Assembly: GCF_003546865.1 (NCBI RefSeq)
Contig: NZ_CP023434.1
Span: forward strand, 2,046,001-2,110,000
Origin: Suicoccus acidiformans
Lineage (GTDB): Bacteria > Bacillota > Bacilli > Lactobacillales > Aerococcaceae
Reading direction: 5' to 3'
DNA length: 64,000 nucleotides
Positions 23,703 through 33,006 of the stretch are shown here, in pieces. The notes below the pieces were generated by a model. That model was not told where the DNA came from. It searched no databases and saw only the letters and a list, made by a program, of their open reading frames with translations. Position 1 is the stretch's first letter, and every line of letters starts with the position of its first letter. The position numbers and the translations under genes are program-made.

Positions 23703-24464
23703 ATGAGATTTAAGGATAAAGTAGTTGTCGTTACCGGGGCCAGCAGCGGTATGGGCTATGATATTGCCCTCCGCTTTGCTGAAGAAGGGGCCAAGGTGGT
23801 TGCTGTTGCCCGCCGCAAGGAGAGGCTGGAAGCCTTGGCTGAGGAAGCTAAGGACCTGCCCGGAAAAATCCTCCCCTTCCCGGCTGACTTGACTGTAGAA
23901 GGCAAATGCGAGGAAATGATCGACTTTGCCGTTAAGGAGGAAGGCCGGCTGGATATTCTCATCAATAATGCCGGAGTGATGGACGAATTCCGGCCCGTTG
24001 CCGAAACGGATGACGACACCTGGAACTGGGTGATGACCCTGAACTTGGAAGGGCCCTTCCGTGCCATGCGCAGGGCGGTTCAGGTCTTCCTGGACCAGGG
24101 AGAAGGCGGAAACATCATTAACATTGCTTCCCTTGGCGGGATCAATGGGGGCAAGGCCGGGGCTTCCTATACGGCCTCCAAGCATGCCCTTATCGGTCTA
24201 ACCAAGAACACCGCCTACATGTATGCGCTGGATAACATCCGCTGCAATGCCATCTGTCCAGGCGGGATAGAAACCGAAGTGATGGATTCGCAGAAGAATG
24301 TCAGCGAGAAAGGCATCGCCCGCGTGATGGCCGGCGTCGACCAGGGGATTCGCCAGGGGACAGTAGAGGAAATCACCTCCGCCGTTCTCAATCTGGCAAG
24401 CGATGAGTCCTCCTTCACTACGGGAGCCAATATCGTTATCGACGGCGGCGTTACTGCCGGCTAA
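23703..24464 (+). CDS. SDR-family NAD(P)-dependent oxidoreductase
   Basis: A 253-residue classical short-chain dehydrogenase/reductase, full length. The cofactor-binding motif TGASSGMG is at residues 11-18, NNAG in the middle, the catalytic Ser in INIASLGG, YTASK (catalytic Tyr/Lys) and the CPGGIETEV stretch. It resembles FabG/3-oxoacyl or alcohol dehydrogenases, but the substrate cannot be read. GAGGAGGC precedes the start and a clean terminator follows. The coding sequence is visibly GC-richer than most of the window, suggesting separate origin. It is convergent with the HAD phosphatase. Confidence 0.9.
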   Translation: MRFKDKVVVVTGASSGMGYDIALRFAEEGAKVVAVARRKERLEALAEEAKDLPGKILPFPADLTVEGKCEEMIDFAVKEEGRLDILINNAGVMDEFRPVAETDDDTWNWVMTLNLEGPFRAMRRAVQVFLDQGEGGNIINIASLGGINGGKAGASYTASKHALIGLTKNTAYMYALDNIRCNAICPGGIETEVMDSQKNVSEKGIARVMAGVDQGIRQGTVEEITSAVLNLASDESSFTTGANIVIDGGVTAG

Positions 24465-24493
24465 AGGGACAAATGTGTCATATCTCCTAAAGG

Positions 24494-24530
24494 AAAAAGG
24501 GACGGCTTCAATTTGAAGGGCGTCCCTTTT
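24494..24530. terminator. Bidirectional terminator between SDR and HAD genes
   Basis: AAAAAGGGACG and CGTCCCTTTT flank a loop, with A and T tracts on either side, so it can serve both convergent genes. Confidence 0.85.
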
Positions 24531-24564
24531 CATTTACAAAAATGCCAGCTTTCCCGTCTAAATG

Positions 24565-25407
24565 TTAGATCCGATAAGCTTCCATAAAGCTCATGTCCGG
24601 CTCCGTTAATATTTGCTCCATCACATCTAAAACGGCCTGGTCTTCATTGTTGCCAATTCGATAGGTACAGGATTCAAAGAGCTCCGGATCGGCATTGTCC
24701 ATGGCGCAGGAATACTTGACTTCGCTCATCATGCTGCGGTCATTGAGACTGTCCCCAAAGGCAATAGACTCCTCAGCCTTGATCTGATAAGCCTCCTGGA
24801 GATAGGCAATGGCACTCCCCTTGCCTCCGCGGCGGTCATAGATATTAATCCACTGGTCTCCCGGTGTCACCGCTTCGAGCTCGGGAAAGGCCCGGTTAAT
24901 CTCATCCATAATGGCCTTATTTTCCTCAAGAGAAAACTTCCCAAGCAAGGTCATACGGTTGACCCCTTCACGCGGATAGTCTTCCACCCGCTCATAATAC
25001 TCGGACTGGAAATAATAGATCGACATTTTCTCCTTAACGAAGGGATCGTCGCTGGGCGTCGCAAAGGTCCGATCACCTGTGCTGGCGATGACCTGGTGGG
25101 TGTTCTCATACTGGCTCAAAAAACGGATCAGGCGGTCAACCAGATCGGGATCCAGAGACAGTTCAGCCAGCTTCTTCTGGTCCTTGATAATAAAATTGCC
25201 GTCATCCCCGCAGAAGTAAATTTTCGGAAGAATGTCCGCTTCGAAATAATGGTCTAAATTATAATAGGCATTTCCGCTGGCCACAGCGAAAACACCGCCC
25301 CGGTCTTCAAAGGCGGAGAAAAGCTTGCGGAAACGGTCCTTATCATAAGTTTTGTCGGCTCTCAAAAAGGTCTGGTCCATATCTACAGTGATCAGTCGAA
25401 TAGTCAA
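24565..25407 (-). CDS. Cof-type HAD-IIB phosphatase
   Basis: A 280-residue haloacid-dehalogenase-superfamily hydrolase. Motif I is VDMDQTFL (DxDxT), a VASGNAYY segment gives motif II, and the C-terminus has AFGDSLNDRSMM (motif IV, GDxxND). The large C2B cap lies between. Cof-like enzymes dephosphorylate sugar phosphates, FMN or pyridoxal phosphate. The specific substrate is not evident. GGAGTTGTTAGC precedes the start. Composition is GC-rich like the neighbouring SDR gene. Confidence 0.88.
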   Translation of the reverse strand: MTIRLITVDMDQTFLRADKTYDKDRFRKLFSAFEDRGGVFAVASGNAYYNLDHYFEADILPKIYFCGDDGNFIIKDQKKLAELSLDPDLVDRLIRFLSQYENTHQVIASTGDRTFATPSDDPFVKEKMSIYYFQSEYYERVEDYPREGVNRMTLLGKFSLEENKAIMDEINRAFPELEAVTPGDQWINIYDRRGGKGSAIAYLQEAYQIKAEESIAFGDSLNDRSMMSEVKYSCAMDNADPELFESCTYRIGNNEDQAVLDVMEQILTEPDMSFMEAYRI

Positions 25408-25592
25408 GCTAACAACTCCTTCATATCTTTAAAAAACTGTCAGTACCCTCTCATTGTAATTTATAGCTAAGCGATTTGCAAAATTGGACTTTATAAGAAT
25501 ATAATCGACAAATTCTGCTTCTTGAAGCTTACAGAATTATAGGCCAAGCAAAAAACATCACTCCACTTTTTTCAAAGCTTTTTTGTATGTAG

Positions 25593-26567
25593 TTATTTCA
25601 TTTCTTGTATCCATTGCAATGCGTCTTCTTTTGCTTGCTGGCTAGGCACATCTGCTTGAATGGGCTGTTCCTTATAGTTTTCTCCTGATCGAGTTTTAAC
25701 CGATCCGATGGTTAGAGCAAGGTATATATCTTCCGTCAAGTTAATGGTCTGGTTGACTGAAGTTAAACCACGCGTTTCTTCTCCAAAAGTTTTAACATTT
25801 TCGTTCTCTTTTAATGCGAGTAATGTTAGTTCAGCAGAGGAAGCCGTGTCATGGTCAATCAATACAGCTATGGGCAGATCTTTTATTTTCTTTATGTTCT
25901 CAACACTGATGGGACTTCCCCCACCTTCAATCGATCCGTCTTCTAAAGTCACGGGAACTTCATTTTCACCATAAACAAAACTCAAAAGCTCTCCATCTTC
26001 AAGTAGTGGTGAAAGACCAGCTAACATGGGTCCCATGTCCCCTCCTCTATTGCCTCTTAGATCAATGATGATCCCTTGGTAGTCATTCGCTTTTTTTAAC
26101 CCGGTCATAAGGGTGTCGGCATAGTCTTGGGCTAGGTCTAGACTAGCTGCAAAAGTTGGAAGCTCAAGATATAAAACGTTAGCTTCTTCTTTTGCGACCG
26201 GTTCCTGGTATTCTTCTCGCATTTCTTCCTCTGTTAAGTGCTGATCAGCAAAAGAATGCTTGCCACCTGCTAGTATAATTGCTTCATTTAATTTAAGAAG
26301 CAAGTCTTCCTCATTAGTCACTGAGCCAAGCTCGTCTTCAAATTTTTCCCGATTAGCTTGCCATTCCTCGCTAGTTCTGTACAAACCCATCGTATCCATG
26401 TGGTTAAAAGCAATCTGACCATACCGACTTGGCTTAGGTTCGACTAGATAGATAGGTTTGCCGGTTAAGAGCGGCCCATAAACAGGACCGAAAACCTGAA
26501 CAAGTACAGCAACAATCAATATCATGACAGCTAATATCGATAAAATAATTTTCCATAATTTTTTCAT
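25593..26567 (-). CDS. S41-family (C-terminal processing-like) serine peptidase
   Basis: About 324 residues. One N-terminal transmembrane anchor (LWKIILSILAVMILIVAVLV) is followed by an extracellular domain with the S41 core: LYLELPTFA, GIIIDLRGNRGGDMGPMLAG, VLIDHDTASSAELTLLALK (nucleophile Ser in TASSAE) and FGEETRGLTS. It lacks an obvious PDZ domain. The likely role is extracellular peptide or protein cleavage. The start at MKKLWK is chosen over an upstream alternative that gives an unlikely leader. It follows the ABC operon by 90 bases on the same strand and may belong to the same stress or antibiotic response unit. Confidence 0.82.
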   Translation of the reverse strand: MKKLWKIILSILAVMILIVAVLVQVFGPVYGPLLTGKPIYLVEPKPSRYGQIAFNHMDTMGLYRTSEEWQANREKFEDELGSVTNEEDLLLKLNEAIILAGGKHSFADQHLTEEEMREEYQEPVAKEEANVLYLELPTFAASLDLAQDYADTLMTGLKKANDYQGIIIDLRGNRGGDMGPMLAGLSPLLEDGELLSFVYGENEVPVTLEDGSIEGGGSPISVENIKKIKDLPIAVLIDHDTASSAELTLLALKENENVKTFGEETRGLTSVNQTINLTEDIYLALTIGSVKTRSGENYKEQPIQADVPSQQAKEDALQWIQEMK

Positions 26568-26657
26568 ACGATCACCATTTTTTCTATACATCAAAAACAC
26601 TATAGCAGTTTTGTTTGAGTTTGAGTACTTACAATATTGTAAGGTGTTCTCTTTCTG

Positions 26658-27272
26658 TTATAAATCCATCTTCTTAAATCGTGATAATGTGATGGAAAAA
26701 ACACCCGCAGAAATAGCTAATAAGATAGCACTTACCAAAAGCTGAATGCTTGTAGCTGACCGGCTAGATAAACTTGTCAATATATTTTGGGCAAGTGAAC
26801 TTTCTAAAATGGCTGGACCTGCTCCAATAATAAAGCCAAAAAGAAGGATAAAAACGACACCCACCACCTTGGGACCAAATAAGAGGTATAGAAGATGATA
26901 TACTGTAATAAGTACAGCACATAAGGACAGATAAAGTAAAATGGTGCTCAGGCTAGTCGTTTCAAAACTTGGAACAAGGTAATTAATGAGAGCGGGGATC
27001 AAAATATAAACACAAGATGTTATAAAATTAAATAAAAACTTGGATTGCAAGACTTGTGTGCGACTAACAGGTAGACTATTGATTAATTGCCAACTTTCAT
27101 TTTTTTCATCCGATCGCTCATGTATATCTAATCTCTTGATTGTGAATACCGGGGCCATCCAGAGTGATAATCCCCCCTCATTGAGTAAGAAACTAATAAT
27201 TAAATAAATGAGTAAAGAAAGTAATTGAGTTTTTCGATTAACGATAAATTCTTTATTGAGTAATGCTCTCAT
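26658..27272 (-). CDS. ABC-2 type permease subunit
   Basis: About 204 residues with roughly six hydrophobic segments (for example LLSLLIYLIISFLL, VVGVVFILLFGFIIGAGP). The soluble stretch after the first hydrophobic segment, IHERSDEKNESWQLINSLP.S, is typical of YtrC/BcrB-like exporter membrane subunits. It starts at MRALLNKEF directly after the ATPase stop, with GAGAGGG upstream. It pairs with the ATPase at 27274 in a GntR-controlled exporter. Confidence 0.8.
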   Translation of the reverse strand: MRALLNKEFIVNRKTQLLSLLIYLIISFLLNEGGLSLWMAPVFTIKRLDIHERSDEKNESWQLINSLPVSRTQVLQSKFLFNFITSCVYILIPALINYLVPSFETTSLSTILLYLSLCAVLITVYHLLYLLFGPKVVGVVFILLFGFIIGAGPAILESSLAQNILTSLSSRSATSIQLLVSAILLAISAGVFSITLSRFKKMDL

Positions 27273-27273
27273 C

Positions 27274-28143
27274 CTAAAATCCCTCTCTCTTTGTAAAGTA
27301 GTACATGATGTCTTCAAGTGACGCAGCTTCAATCACAAGCTGATCGCCATACATCTCTTCAAAGACTTCAGCTTCCTTTGTTAGCGCAATACTTCCAGTG
27401 TCACGTTTTTCTAAGCCAATTAAATAATCTTTTAATCGGTCATGTTCTAGAAGTTTCTGATCGCCTTTAACCAATCGATAATGTTGAAGTAAGTTATCTT
27501 TTTCTTCGTTAAGTATGATTGAACCATCATAAATGAAGGTGATATAGTCAGCGATTTGCTCCAGATCTGTCGTGATATGTGAAGAGAAGAAAATGGTCTT
27601 ACTTTCATCTTGAATAATGTCATATAAGATATTCAAGATTTCTTTTCTAACGATGGGGTCTAATCCTGATGTTGGCTCATCTAACAGGATCAAATCGGCA
27701 TGGTGAGATAAAGCTACAGCTAAAGAGAGCTTCACCTTCATACCTGTTGAAAAATCTTTAACCTTTTTGTTCTTAGGCAATCCAAACGATTGAATCAAGT
27801 CTGTAAATTTTTGATGGTCCCATTTTTTATAAAAAGGAGCAATCAGCCTTTCTGTTTCCTTGATATTTAAATGGTCGTAAAAAACATTCTCAGCATAAAC
27901 AAAGCCAATTCGTGCTTTGATTTCTTCCGCATGGTCTTGGATGTTCTGCCCCATGATTTTAATTTCTCCAGAATCAGGATGCATAAGACTCATCATCATT
28001 TTGATCGTCGTACTTTTACCTGCTCCATTGGGTCCGATGAATCCAGTGATATATCCTTTTGGAATCTGTAAGTTTAAGTCTTTCATTTGAAAGTCAGGAA
28101 AGCTTTTCGCTAGACCTTTAATTTCGATTGCGTAGTCACTCAT
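27274..28143 (-). CDS. ABC transporter ATP-binding protein (BcrA/YtrB-type)
   Basis: About 289 residues. Walker A is GPNGAGKST, the Q-loop region follows, the signature is DFSTGMKVKLSLA and Walker B is LILLDEPTSG, then the H-loop SSHI. The C-terminal domain of about 80 residues is typical of antibiotic or cell-envelope-stress exporters. The start MSDYAIEIKG has GAGAAGGAG upstream and follows the GntR stop by one base, so GntR, ATPase and permease form one operon. Confidence 0.9.
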   Translation of the reverse strand: MSDYAIEIKGLAKSFPDFQMKDLNLQIPKGYITGFIGPNGAGKSTTIKMMMSLMHPDSGEIKIMGQNIQDHAEEIKARIGFVYAENVFYDHLNIKETERLIAPFYKKWDHQKFTDLIQSFGLPKNKKVKDFSTGMKVKLSLAVALSHHADLILLDEPTSGLDPIVRKEILNILYDIIQDESKTIFFSSHITTDLEQIADYITFIYDGSIILNEEKDNLLQHYRLVKGDQKLLEHDRLKDYLIGLEKRDTGSIALTKEAEVFEEMYGDQLVIEAASLEDIMYYFTKREGF

Positions 28144-28144
28144 G

Positions 28145-28522
28145 TTAATTCTCCTTCTCGTAAATGTCTTCAAGTATCTTGATTAATGCTTCTTTACTCA
28201 TATTGATTTTATGAGCCTCAATAACAAGGCTAGTCATATAATCTTTTATTTTTTCTTCAACTTTTTCTTTTAACAAATCTTGATTTAATTCAGCAACATA
28301 ACTTCCTCGGCCTGACACCGTTTCAATGTAGCCTTCCGTTTCCAAGTTGTCATAGGCATTTTTAACAGTGATGACACTGACATCTAAAGACTTAGCTAGC
28401 TTTCGAATCGAAGGAAGCTGTTCATTGCTTTTTATTTTTTCTGTTAATATATTTCGTTTGATTTCACTGATAATTTGTTCATACAGAGGAATCTTACTCT
28501 TCTTGTTTAAGTTTATAATCAA
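28145..28522 (-). CDS. GntR-family regulator, YtrA subfamily
   Basis: About 125 residues, the short YtrA type. The winged helix shows PLYEQIISEIKRNIL, then LPSIRKLAKSLDVSVITVKNAYDNLETEGYIETVSGRGSYV, with a short dimerisation tail. The best start is TTG at 28522, because AAGGAGGGA lies seven bases upstream, whereas the ATG at 28543 overlaps that site. YtrA regulators repress their own exporter operons and respond to cell-wall antibiotics. The ATPase and permease genes follow without gaps. Confidence 0.88.
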   Translation of the reverse strand: MIINLNKKSKIPLYEQIISEIKRNILTEKIKSNEQLPSIRKLAKSLDVSVITVKNAYDNLETEGYIETVSGRGSYVAELNQDLLKEKVEEKIKDYMTSLVIEAHKINMSKEALIKILEDIYEKEN

Positions 28523-28559
28523 GGGGTTCCCTCCTTTCTTCAAATCTTAGGAAGATTGA

Positions 28560-28645
28560 AATATTAATTGTTATATGCTGTACTTGTCCGAATACATCTG
28601 TACATATACGGCATATACACTATATACAGTATACATGGTCATTTT
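28560..28645 (-). promoter_or_regulatory. Promoter/operator region of the YtrA operon
   Basis: The stretch is crowded with TGTATA / TATACA half sites (for example CTGTATATAGTGTATATG on the minus strand) immediately upstream of the regulator. YtrA-type repressors bind such dyads. The exact operator was not resolved. Confidence 0.45.
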
Positions 28646-28779
28646 TTTCTTGTCAACAATTTTTTAAGAAATAAGTTGACTAGGTTAGTTGTAAAGTGAA
28701 ATGCATAAAGAATTTGAAGAAAAAAAGCACATAGTGCCCTATACTGTCATTGACCAAAAAATAGTAAGGGGTGCACTAT

Positions 28780-29790
28780 ATGCCTAAGTCAGATGCTAAC
28801 ACAACTCATCGTACCTTTCATCATCTATCTGCTACAGAACGTGGTCAAATCCAAGCTCTGTATGATCAGGGCGTGACCCAAACAGAGATTGCTAAACGTC
28901 TTCAGATCTCTCAATCGACCGTTTCAAGGAAAATTAAACGCGGAACAGTGACTCAGATGAAGTCCGACTATACCTTTGTTGAGGTCTATAAGGCAGATGC
29001 TGGGCAGAGGGTGGCAGAGGAAAATAAAAGGAGGTCTGGTCTGAAACGATATCAATCGCTACTCTTCAGACTTCATGAACTCGCTTCGTCAGGCTATTTG
29101 TCCACAAGAAGGCTATAGGGTTCACTCCGTCGATTCCTATGTGCACAGTTATCGAAGAGAGCACCCAGACGAAAAGGCGCCCTGTACTAAAACCCTATAT
29201 ACCTACATTGATCTTAACCTCCTTGAGGTTCGCAACATCGATTTGCCTAGAAAAGTCACCATGCGTAAACGCAAGTACAAGCCTTCAGAGCCTAGAGGAA
29301 GCAATAAGAAGAAGTTGGGGACCTCAATCAATCAACGTGATCCAGATGTCTTGTCTCGACAGGAATTTGGCCATTGGGAGCTAGATCTTATCTTGGGCGG
29401 GAAAACTAAGGATGAACCTGTCATTATCACGCTTTTGGAGCGAAAAACGAGGGAGTATTTGACCTGTAAAGTATGGTCAAAATCTGCCGATGTCATCACG
29501 AAATACGTGTGGAAAATACTCAAACCTTACGTCGAGAAAGGGGCAGTGAAGACTCTAACGACAGACAACGGGGCGGAATGCTCCAACCTTTCTAGTCTTG
29601 AAGACCAAGGTCAGTTAAAAGTTTATTTTGCTCATGCTTATGCTTCCTGGGAGAAAGGATCAAACGAGCGTCATAATGGCCTTCTAAGGGAGTTTATTCC
29701 CAAAGGGAGGTCCTTAAAAGGCCTTAAATACCAGGACACCTTAAGGCTATGACCAATGCGCTGAATCAGAGTCGAGGCTTTCTTTCAAGT
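28780..29790 (+). pseudogene. IS30-family transposase, frameshifted and 3'-truncated
   Basis: The N-terminal helix-turn-helix (HLSATERGQIQALYDQGVTQ, RLQISQSTVSRKIKRG) and the DDE core (FGHWELDLILGG, LTTDNGAECSN, KGSNERHNGLLREFIPKG) are IS30 hallmarks. A frameshift near 29070-29100 separates the two halves. A second break near 29745 loses the C-terminus. The sequence then runs directly into a sensor-kinase frame, showing the element inserted into, or deleted into, that gene. Confidence 0.85.
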
Positions 29791-30616
29791 CCTAATAGAC
29801 TGGTATCCTGGCAAGGCCTGGTTGGTTTACTTCTTAACGGGTCTGATGGTCCTTTTAAACCTTCTCTATTTCTTGGTCGTGACTTGGCATTTTCAAAGGC
29901 AATTGGCTAGAGACTTTGAAGAGGAAATGGACCGGCAGATAAAGGCTGAACATTTTATCTATTCTTCTTTAGCCCATGATTTGAAGACGCCCTTAACCAC
30001 GATCAAGGGCTACGCCCAAGCTCTCAAGGATGGTAAAATTTGCGACCCAGACCAAGAGTCAAGCTACCAACTGATTAATCGAAAGGCGGATGAAATGGTC
30101 AAAATGGTCGAAGATCTCATGGTCTACTCCAGTTTGGTCATTCAAGATGAAGACCCCCAGATCCAAAGGGTCAACCTATCACAAGCCCTGACAGCCTTGA
30201 TTGCAGACCATTACCAGAGCTTGGAAGACCATGGGGTAGAACTGGACTTAGAGATCCAGCCAGAGGTCTTTGGCCAGGTCAATCCCAGTGACTTTAACCG
30301 GATTGTAGATAACCTCCTGTCTAATGCCGTCAAACACAATCCTCCTGGAATTAGGCTGAAAGTTGCCCTTAAGCAGGCGGGGCCTAAGATCATCCCTAAA
30401 GTGTTAGATAATGGGCATGAGCTTGATAGCGACCAGGTCTTTGACCCCTTCTACAAGGGAGACTCCACCAGGCCTAGTGGTCAAGGTCAAGGCTTAGGAT
30501 TGGCCATTGTGGCCCATTTGTCAGCCAAGTACCAGGGGAGGGCCTACCTAGAGCCAGCAGGCCCTGCTTACACCAAGGCCTTTGTCGTAGAATTTTCCAA
30601 GTCTTTTTCTATGTAA
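29775..30616 (+). pseudogene. Sensor histidine kinase truncated at its N-terminus by IS30
   Basis: The frame contains one membrane helix (LVYFLTGLMVLLNLLYFLVV), a HisKA domain with the phospho-acceptor in SLAHDLKTPLTTIKG, the N box RIVDNLLSNAVKHNP, and G boxes GQGQGLGLAIVAHL. The expected first membrane segment and sensing domain are missing because the IS30 remnant abuts the gene near 29770. An ATG at 29822 could give a 264-residue kinase without a sensor. No response-regulator gene is adjacent. Confidence 0.8.
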
Positions 30617-30749
30617 AGCTGAATGACTTAACTTAATTTATGCTCTTGAGAGCTGACTATAATTCCAAAAAACAAGTCTAACTAGCCTTAAGATGCTATA
30701 ATAAGGAGTAAGGGACCGGCTCCCAAATTGTAAAAAGAAAGCAGGATAG

Positions 30750-31361
30750 ATGATGAAAATCTTAATCACAGCCTTTGATGCCTTCGGGGGAGAAGAGCTT
30801 AATCCTTCCGCCCAATGCCTCAAACTTTTGCCTGACCAACTTGGCCAAGCCCAAATTCTCAAACAAGAACTGCCAACAATCTTTGGCCAGGCGGTAGGCT
30901 TGGTCACAGAGAAAATTCGTCAAGTCAAACCTGATCGTGTCCTCCACTTAGGACAAGCAGGGGGGCGGTCGGCCTTGAGCCTGGAGCGAGTCGCTATCAA
31001 TCTAGCTGACGCCAAACATCCTGATAATGCCGGCCAAGTACCTGTCGACCAGGCTATCCAAGTCCATGGCTCGGCGGCTTACTTTTCTAACCTGCCCATT
31101 AAGGCCATGCTTGAAGCCATTCTCCAAGCCGGCATACCGGCAGAGATCTCCAATACTGCTGGGACCTTTGTCTGTAACCAGGTTATGTACCAGAGCCTTT
31201 ATCTGGTGGACCAGGAGTTTCCCCAGATGCAGGCCGGCTTTATCCACCTGCCTTATTCCTTAGCCCAAATCCTAGATAAACCCGGTCAACCAGCCCTGGG
31301 GATCTCAGACATGGTCCGTGGCTTAGAGGCTGGTCTGGATCTACTTGTCTCAAGGGGGTAG
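30750..31361 (+). CDS. pcp: Pyroglutamyl-peptidase I
   Basis: A 203-residue C15-family cysteine peptidase that removes N-terminal pyroglutamate from peptides in the cytoplasm. Expected motifs are ILITAFDAFGGEELNPS at the start, LGQAGGRSALSLERVAIN (catalytic Glu), SNTAGTFVCNQVMY (catalytic Cys) and GFIHLPY (catalytic His). Length is normal. Two adjacent ATGs (30750, 30753) follow AAAGAAAGCAGGA. The next gene starts four bases after its stop, so the two form an operon. Confidence 0.93.
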   Translation: MMKILITAFDAFGGEELNPSAQCLKLLPDQLGQAQILKQELPTIFGQAVGLVTEKIRQVKPDRVLHLGQAGGRSALSLERVAINLADAKHPDNAGQVPVDQAIQVHGSAAYFSNLPIKAMLEAILQAGIPAEISNTAGTFVCNQVMYQSLYLVDQEFPQMQAGFIHLPYSLAQILDKPGQPALGISDMVRGLEAGLDLLVSRG

Positions 31362-31364
31362 GTC

Positions 31365-32117
31365 ATGGAAATCATCCAAAAAGGCCAAACCCAAGGCCCC
31401 AAAATCCTATGCTTAAGTGGCATGATGACCCATTGGCGGGGAGGCTATGGAGGGTTAGGTCCTCTTTTAGAAGAAAAATATCAAGTCTATTATGTCAAAT
31501 ATGACGGAGCCCAAGGGGAGGGCACCTTTACTTCCATCGAAGACCAAGCTGCTAAAGTTGTTCAAAAGGTCCAAGAAATTGCGGGTAACCAAGCCTTATA
31601 TGCTTACGGGTCTTCCATGGGGGCTAATGTCTTGGTAGAGGCCCTCAAATATCCCGACTTTTCTTGTCAGCTTGCTTTTTTAGACGCTCCCTTCCTGATC
31701 TCCTTTCCCCACTGGCTGTGTCGCTTTTTGGCCAAGCGGCTGGGCCAGAAGGTCCATGAGATTATAGAGACAAAGGACCCAGTCGCCCTAGAAAAACTGA
31801 TCAGGCAGCAGACAGATTCTGAGGTCCACTTGGAACTTTTAAAAGACTACTTTGACCTAGACTTATCAGCTAAGACCATTGAAAACCAGTCTTACTCCTG
31901 CTACCGGATGCGTTTGGATACCAGCCTGCAAGCAAGTCCTGCCAAGCCTATCTTCATTTGTGGCGACCAAGAAAAATGGGCACTCAGGTCTTACAAGCGA
32001 CTCAAAAAATACCGGCCAGATACCGACCTCTATCTCTTTGACCAGCATGACCACCTCAGCAAAAAGCTCCACGGCCTCCATCTTTATTTAGAACTATTCC
32101 AAGAATTTATCATTTAA
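31365..32117 (+). CDS. Alpha/beta-hydrolase fold protein
   Basis: A 250-residue protein. A small N-terminal strand region (ILCLSGMMTHWRGG, oxyanion-hole area) leads to YAYGSSMGANVLVEAL, the nucleophile elbow with Ser (GxSxG-like GSSMG). A late Asp in FICGDQEKWA and a C-terminal HDHLSKKLHG complete a plausible triad. The substrate is unknown. It resembles small serine esterases or lipases. It is translationally coupled to pcp. Confidence 0.75.
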   Translation: MEIIQKGQTQGPKILCLSGMMTHWRGGYGGLGPLLEEKYQVYYVKYDGAQGEGTFTSIEDQAAKVVQKVQEIAGNQALYAYGSSMGANVLVEALKYPDFSCQLAFLDAPFLISFPHWLCRFLAKRLGQKVHEIIETKDPVALEKLIRQQTDSEVHLELLKDYFDLDLSAKTIENQSYSCYRMRLDTSLQASPAKPIFICGDQEKWALRSYKRLKKYRPDTDLYLFDQHDHLSKKLHGLHLYLELFQEFII

Positions 32118-32188
32118 AAAACTTATGAAATACTATATAAATTTTTTGCAAGTGACTAAACTTAACTTTTGAAATAAAAAAGACCAAA

Positions 32189-32230
32189 AACACCCCATAA
32201 GCGTTGAAATACCAACGTTTGTGGGGTGTT
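32189..32230. terminator. Terminator-like hairpin after the hydrolase
   Basis: AACACCCCATAAGCGTTG and CAACGTTTGTGGGGTGTT form a long stem, nearly symmetrical. A related hairpin core (GTTGATACACCAACG) occurs at 33802-33847. The remaining bases to 32428 show only a degenerate short frame after the antitoxin stop. Confidence 0.7.
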
Positions 32231-32428
32231 GTCGTTTGAGTATAAATTGTAGGGAAAACTCAGTCTTTTTTGACATCTGCAATTATTTTGTAATAATTCC
32301 TAATGTTAAGTTTTTGGTGCAAAAAGGTATGTTTAGTTTATTGCCAGTATCTCGGAGAGCCTCTGAATGATAAGAACCCTGGTAAAAACTTGCTCCGACT
32401 AGTTGATAATTATTTTTCCATAGTTCAT

Positions 32429-32683
32429 TTATTTTAGCCCAAATCTTTCTTTAGCCTCTTCAAGCGTTAAGTATCCTTCTTTCTCGCCAGATTCTCTACC
32501 TTTTTGAAGTTCAAAGAGTAATTGCGACATTGCTCTTAAGCGCTCTATTTCTTCAGCCTCCTCTATATCATAAACCACATATTTCCCATAACCATTTTTA
32601 GTTAAGTAAACAGGATTACCAACTGAAACGTCATCTAAAACACTTTTGTAATTTCTTAAATCTGATACAGGTTTAATCTGCAT
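32429..32683 (-). CDS. Phd/YefM-type antitoxin, orphan
   Basis: An 84-residue protein with the Phd/YefM N-terminal DNA-binding fold (PVSDLRNYKSVLDDVSVGNPVYLTKNGYGKYVVYD) and a charged C-terminal helix (EIERLRAMSQLLFELQKGRE) that normally wraps a RelE/ParE/Doc toxin. AAGAGGG precedes the start. No toxin gene follows: downstream (32280-32428) only short broken frames appear. It may be a remnant that still protects against or regulates related systems. Confidence 0.8.
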   Translation of the reverse strand: MQIKPVSDLRNYKSVLDDVSVGNPVYLTKNGYGKYVVYDIEEAEEIERLRAMSQLLFELQKGRESGEKEGYLTLEEAKERFGLK

Positions 32684-33006
32684 ATGAATCCCTCTTTCTT
32701 AAAAAAACGCTAACTATCCTACTTAAAATTATACGTCTTATAGTTCTTAAAATTAAACTTAAAATATAAGGTGTTTGTGTGGAGATGGATTTTGTTGTTA
32801 TTTGTTTTGATAAAAATATATGTGACAACGGACTTCATTTGTTGTTGTGATGATGTAACGTTGAGTGCTAATTTCAAAAAGTTTCTGGTCTGATGAATGG
32901 GAGGAAGAGATGATAGATAATGTATAGACATTTCATACTAGTGGGTGAGTCATATACTTTAGGAACAAGAGTTGGTTGGTCAACAGCTTGGCAAGGTAAG
33001 TAAGAT

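Noticed and set aside
24198..24533. Long minus-strand frames opposite the SDR gene
   Set aside because: They arise from the GC-rich codon pattern of the SDR gene and carry no recognisable domain or ribosome site.
29822..30616. Kinase called as a complete gene from the ATG at 29822
   Set aside because: The frame is open upstream to the IS30 junction and the protein lacks the first membrane helix and sensor, so it is a truncation.
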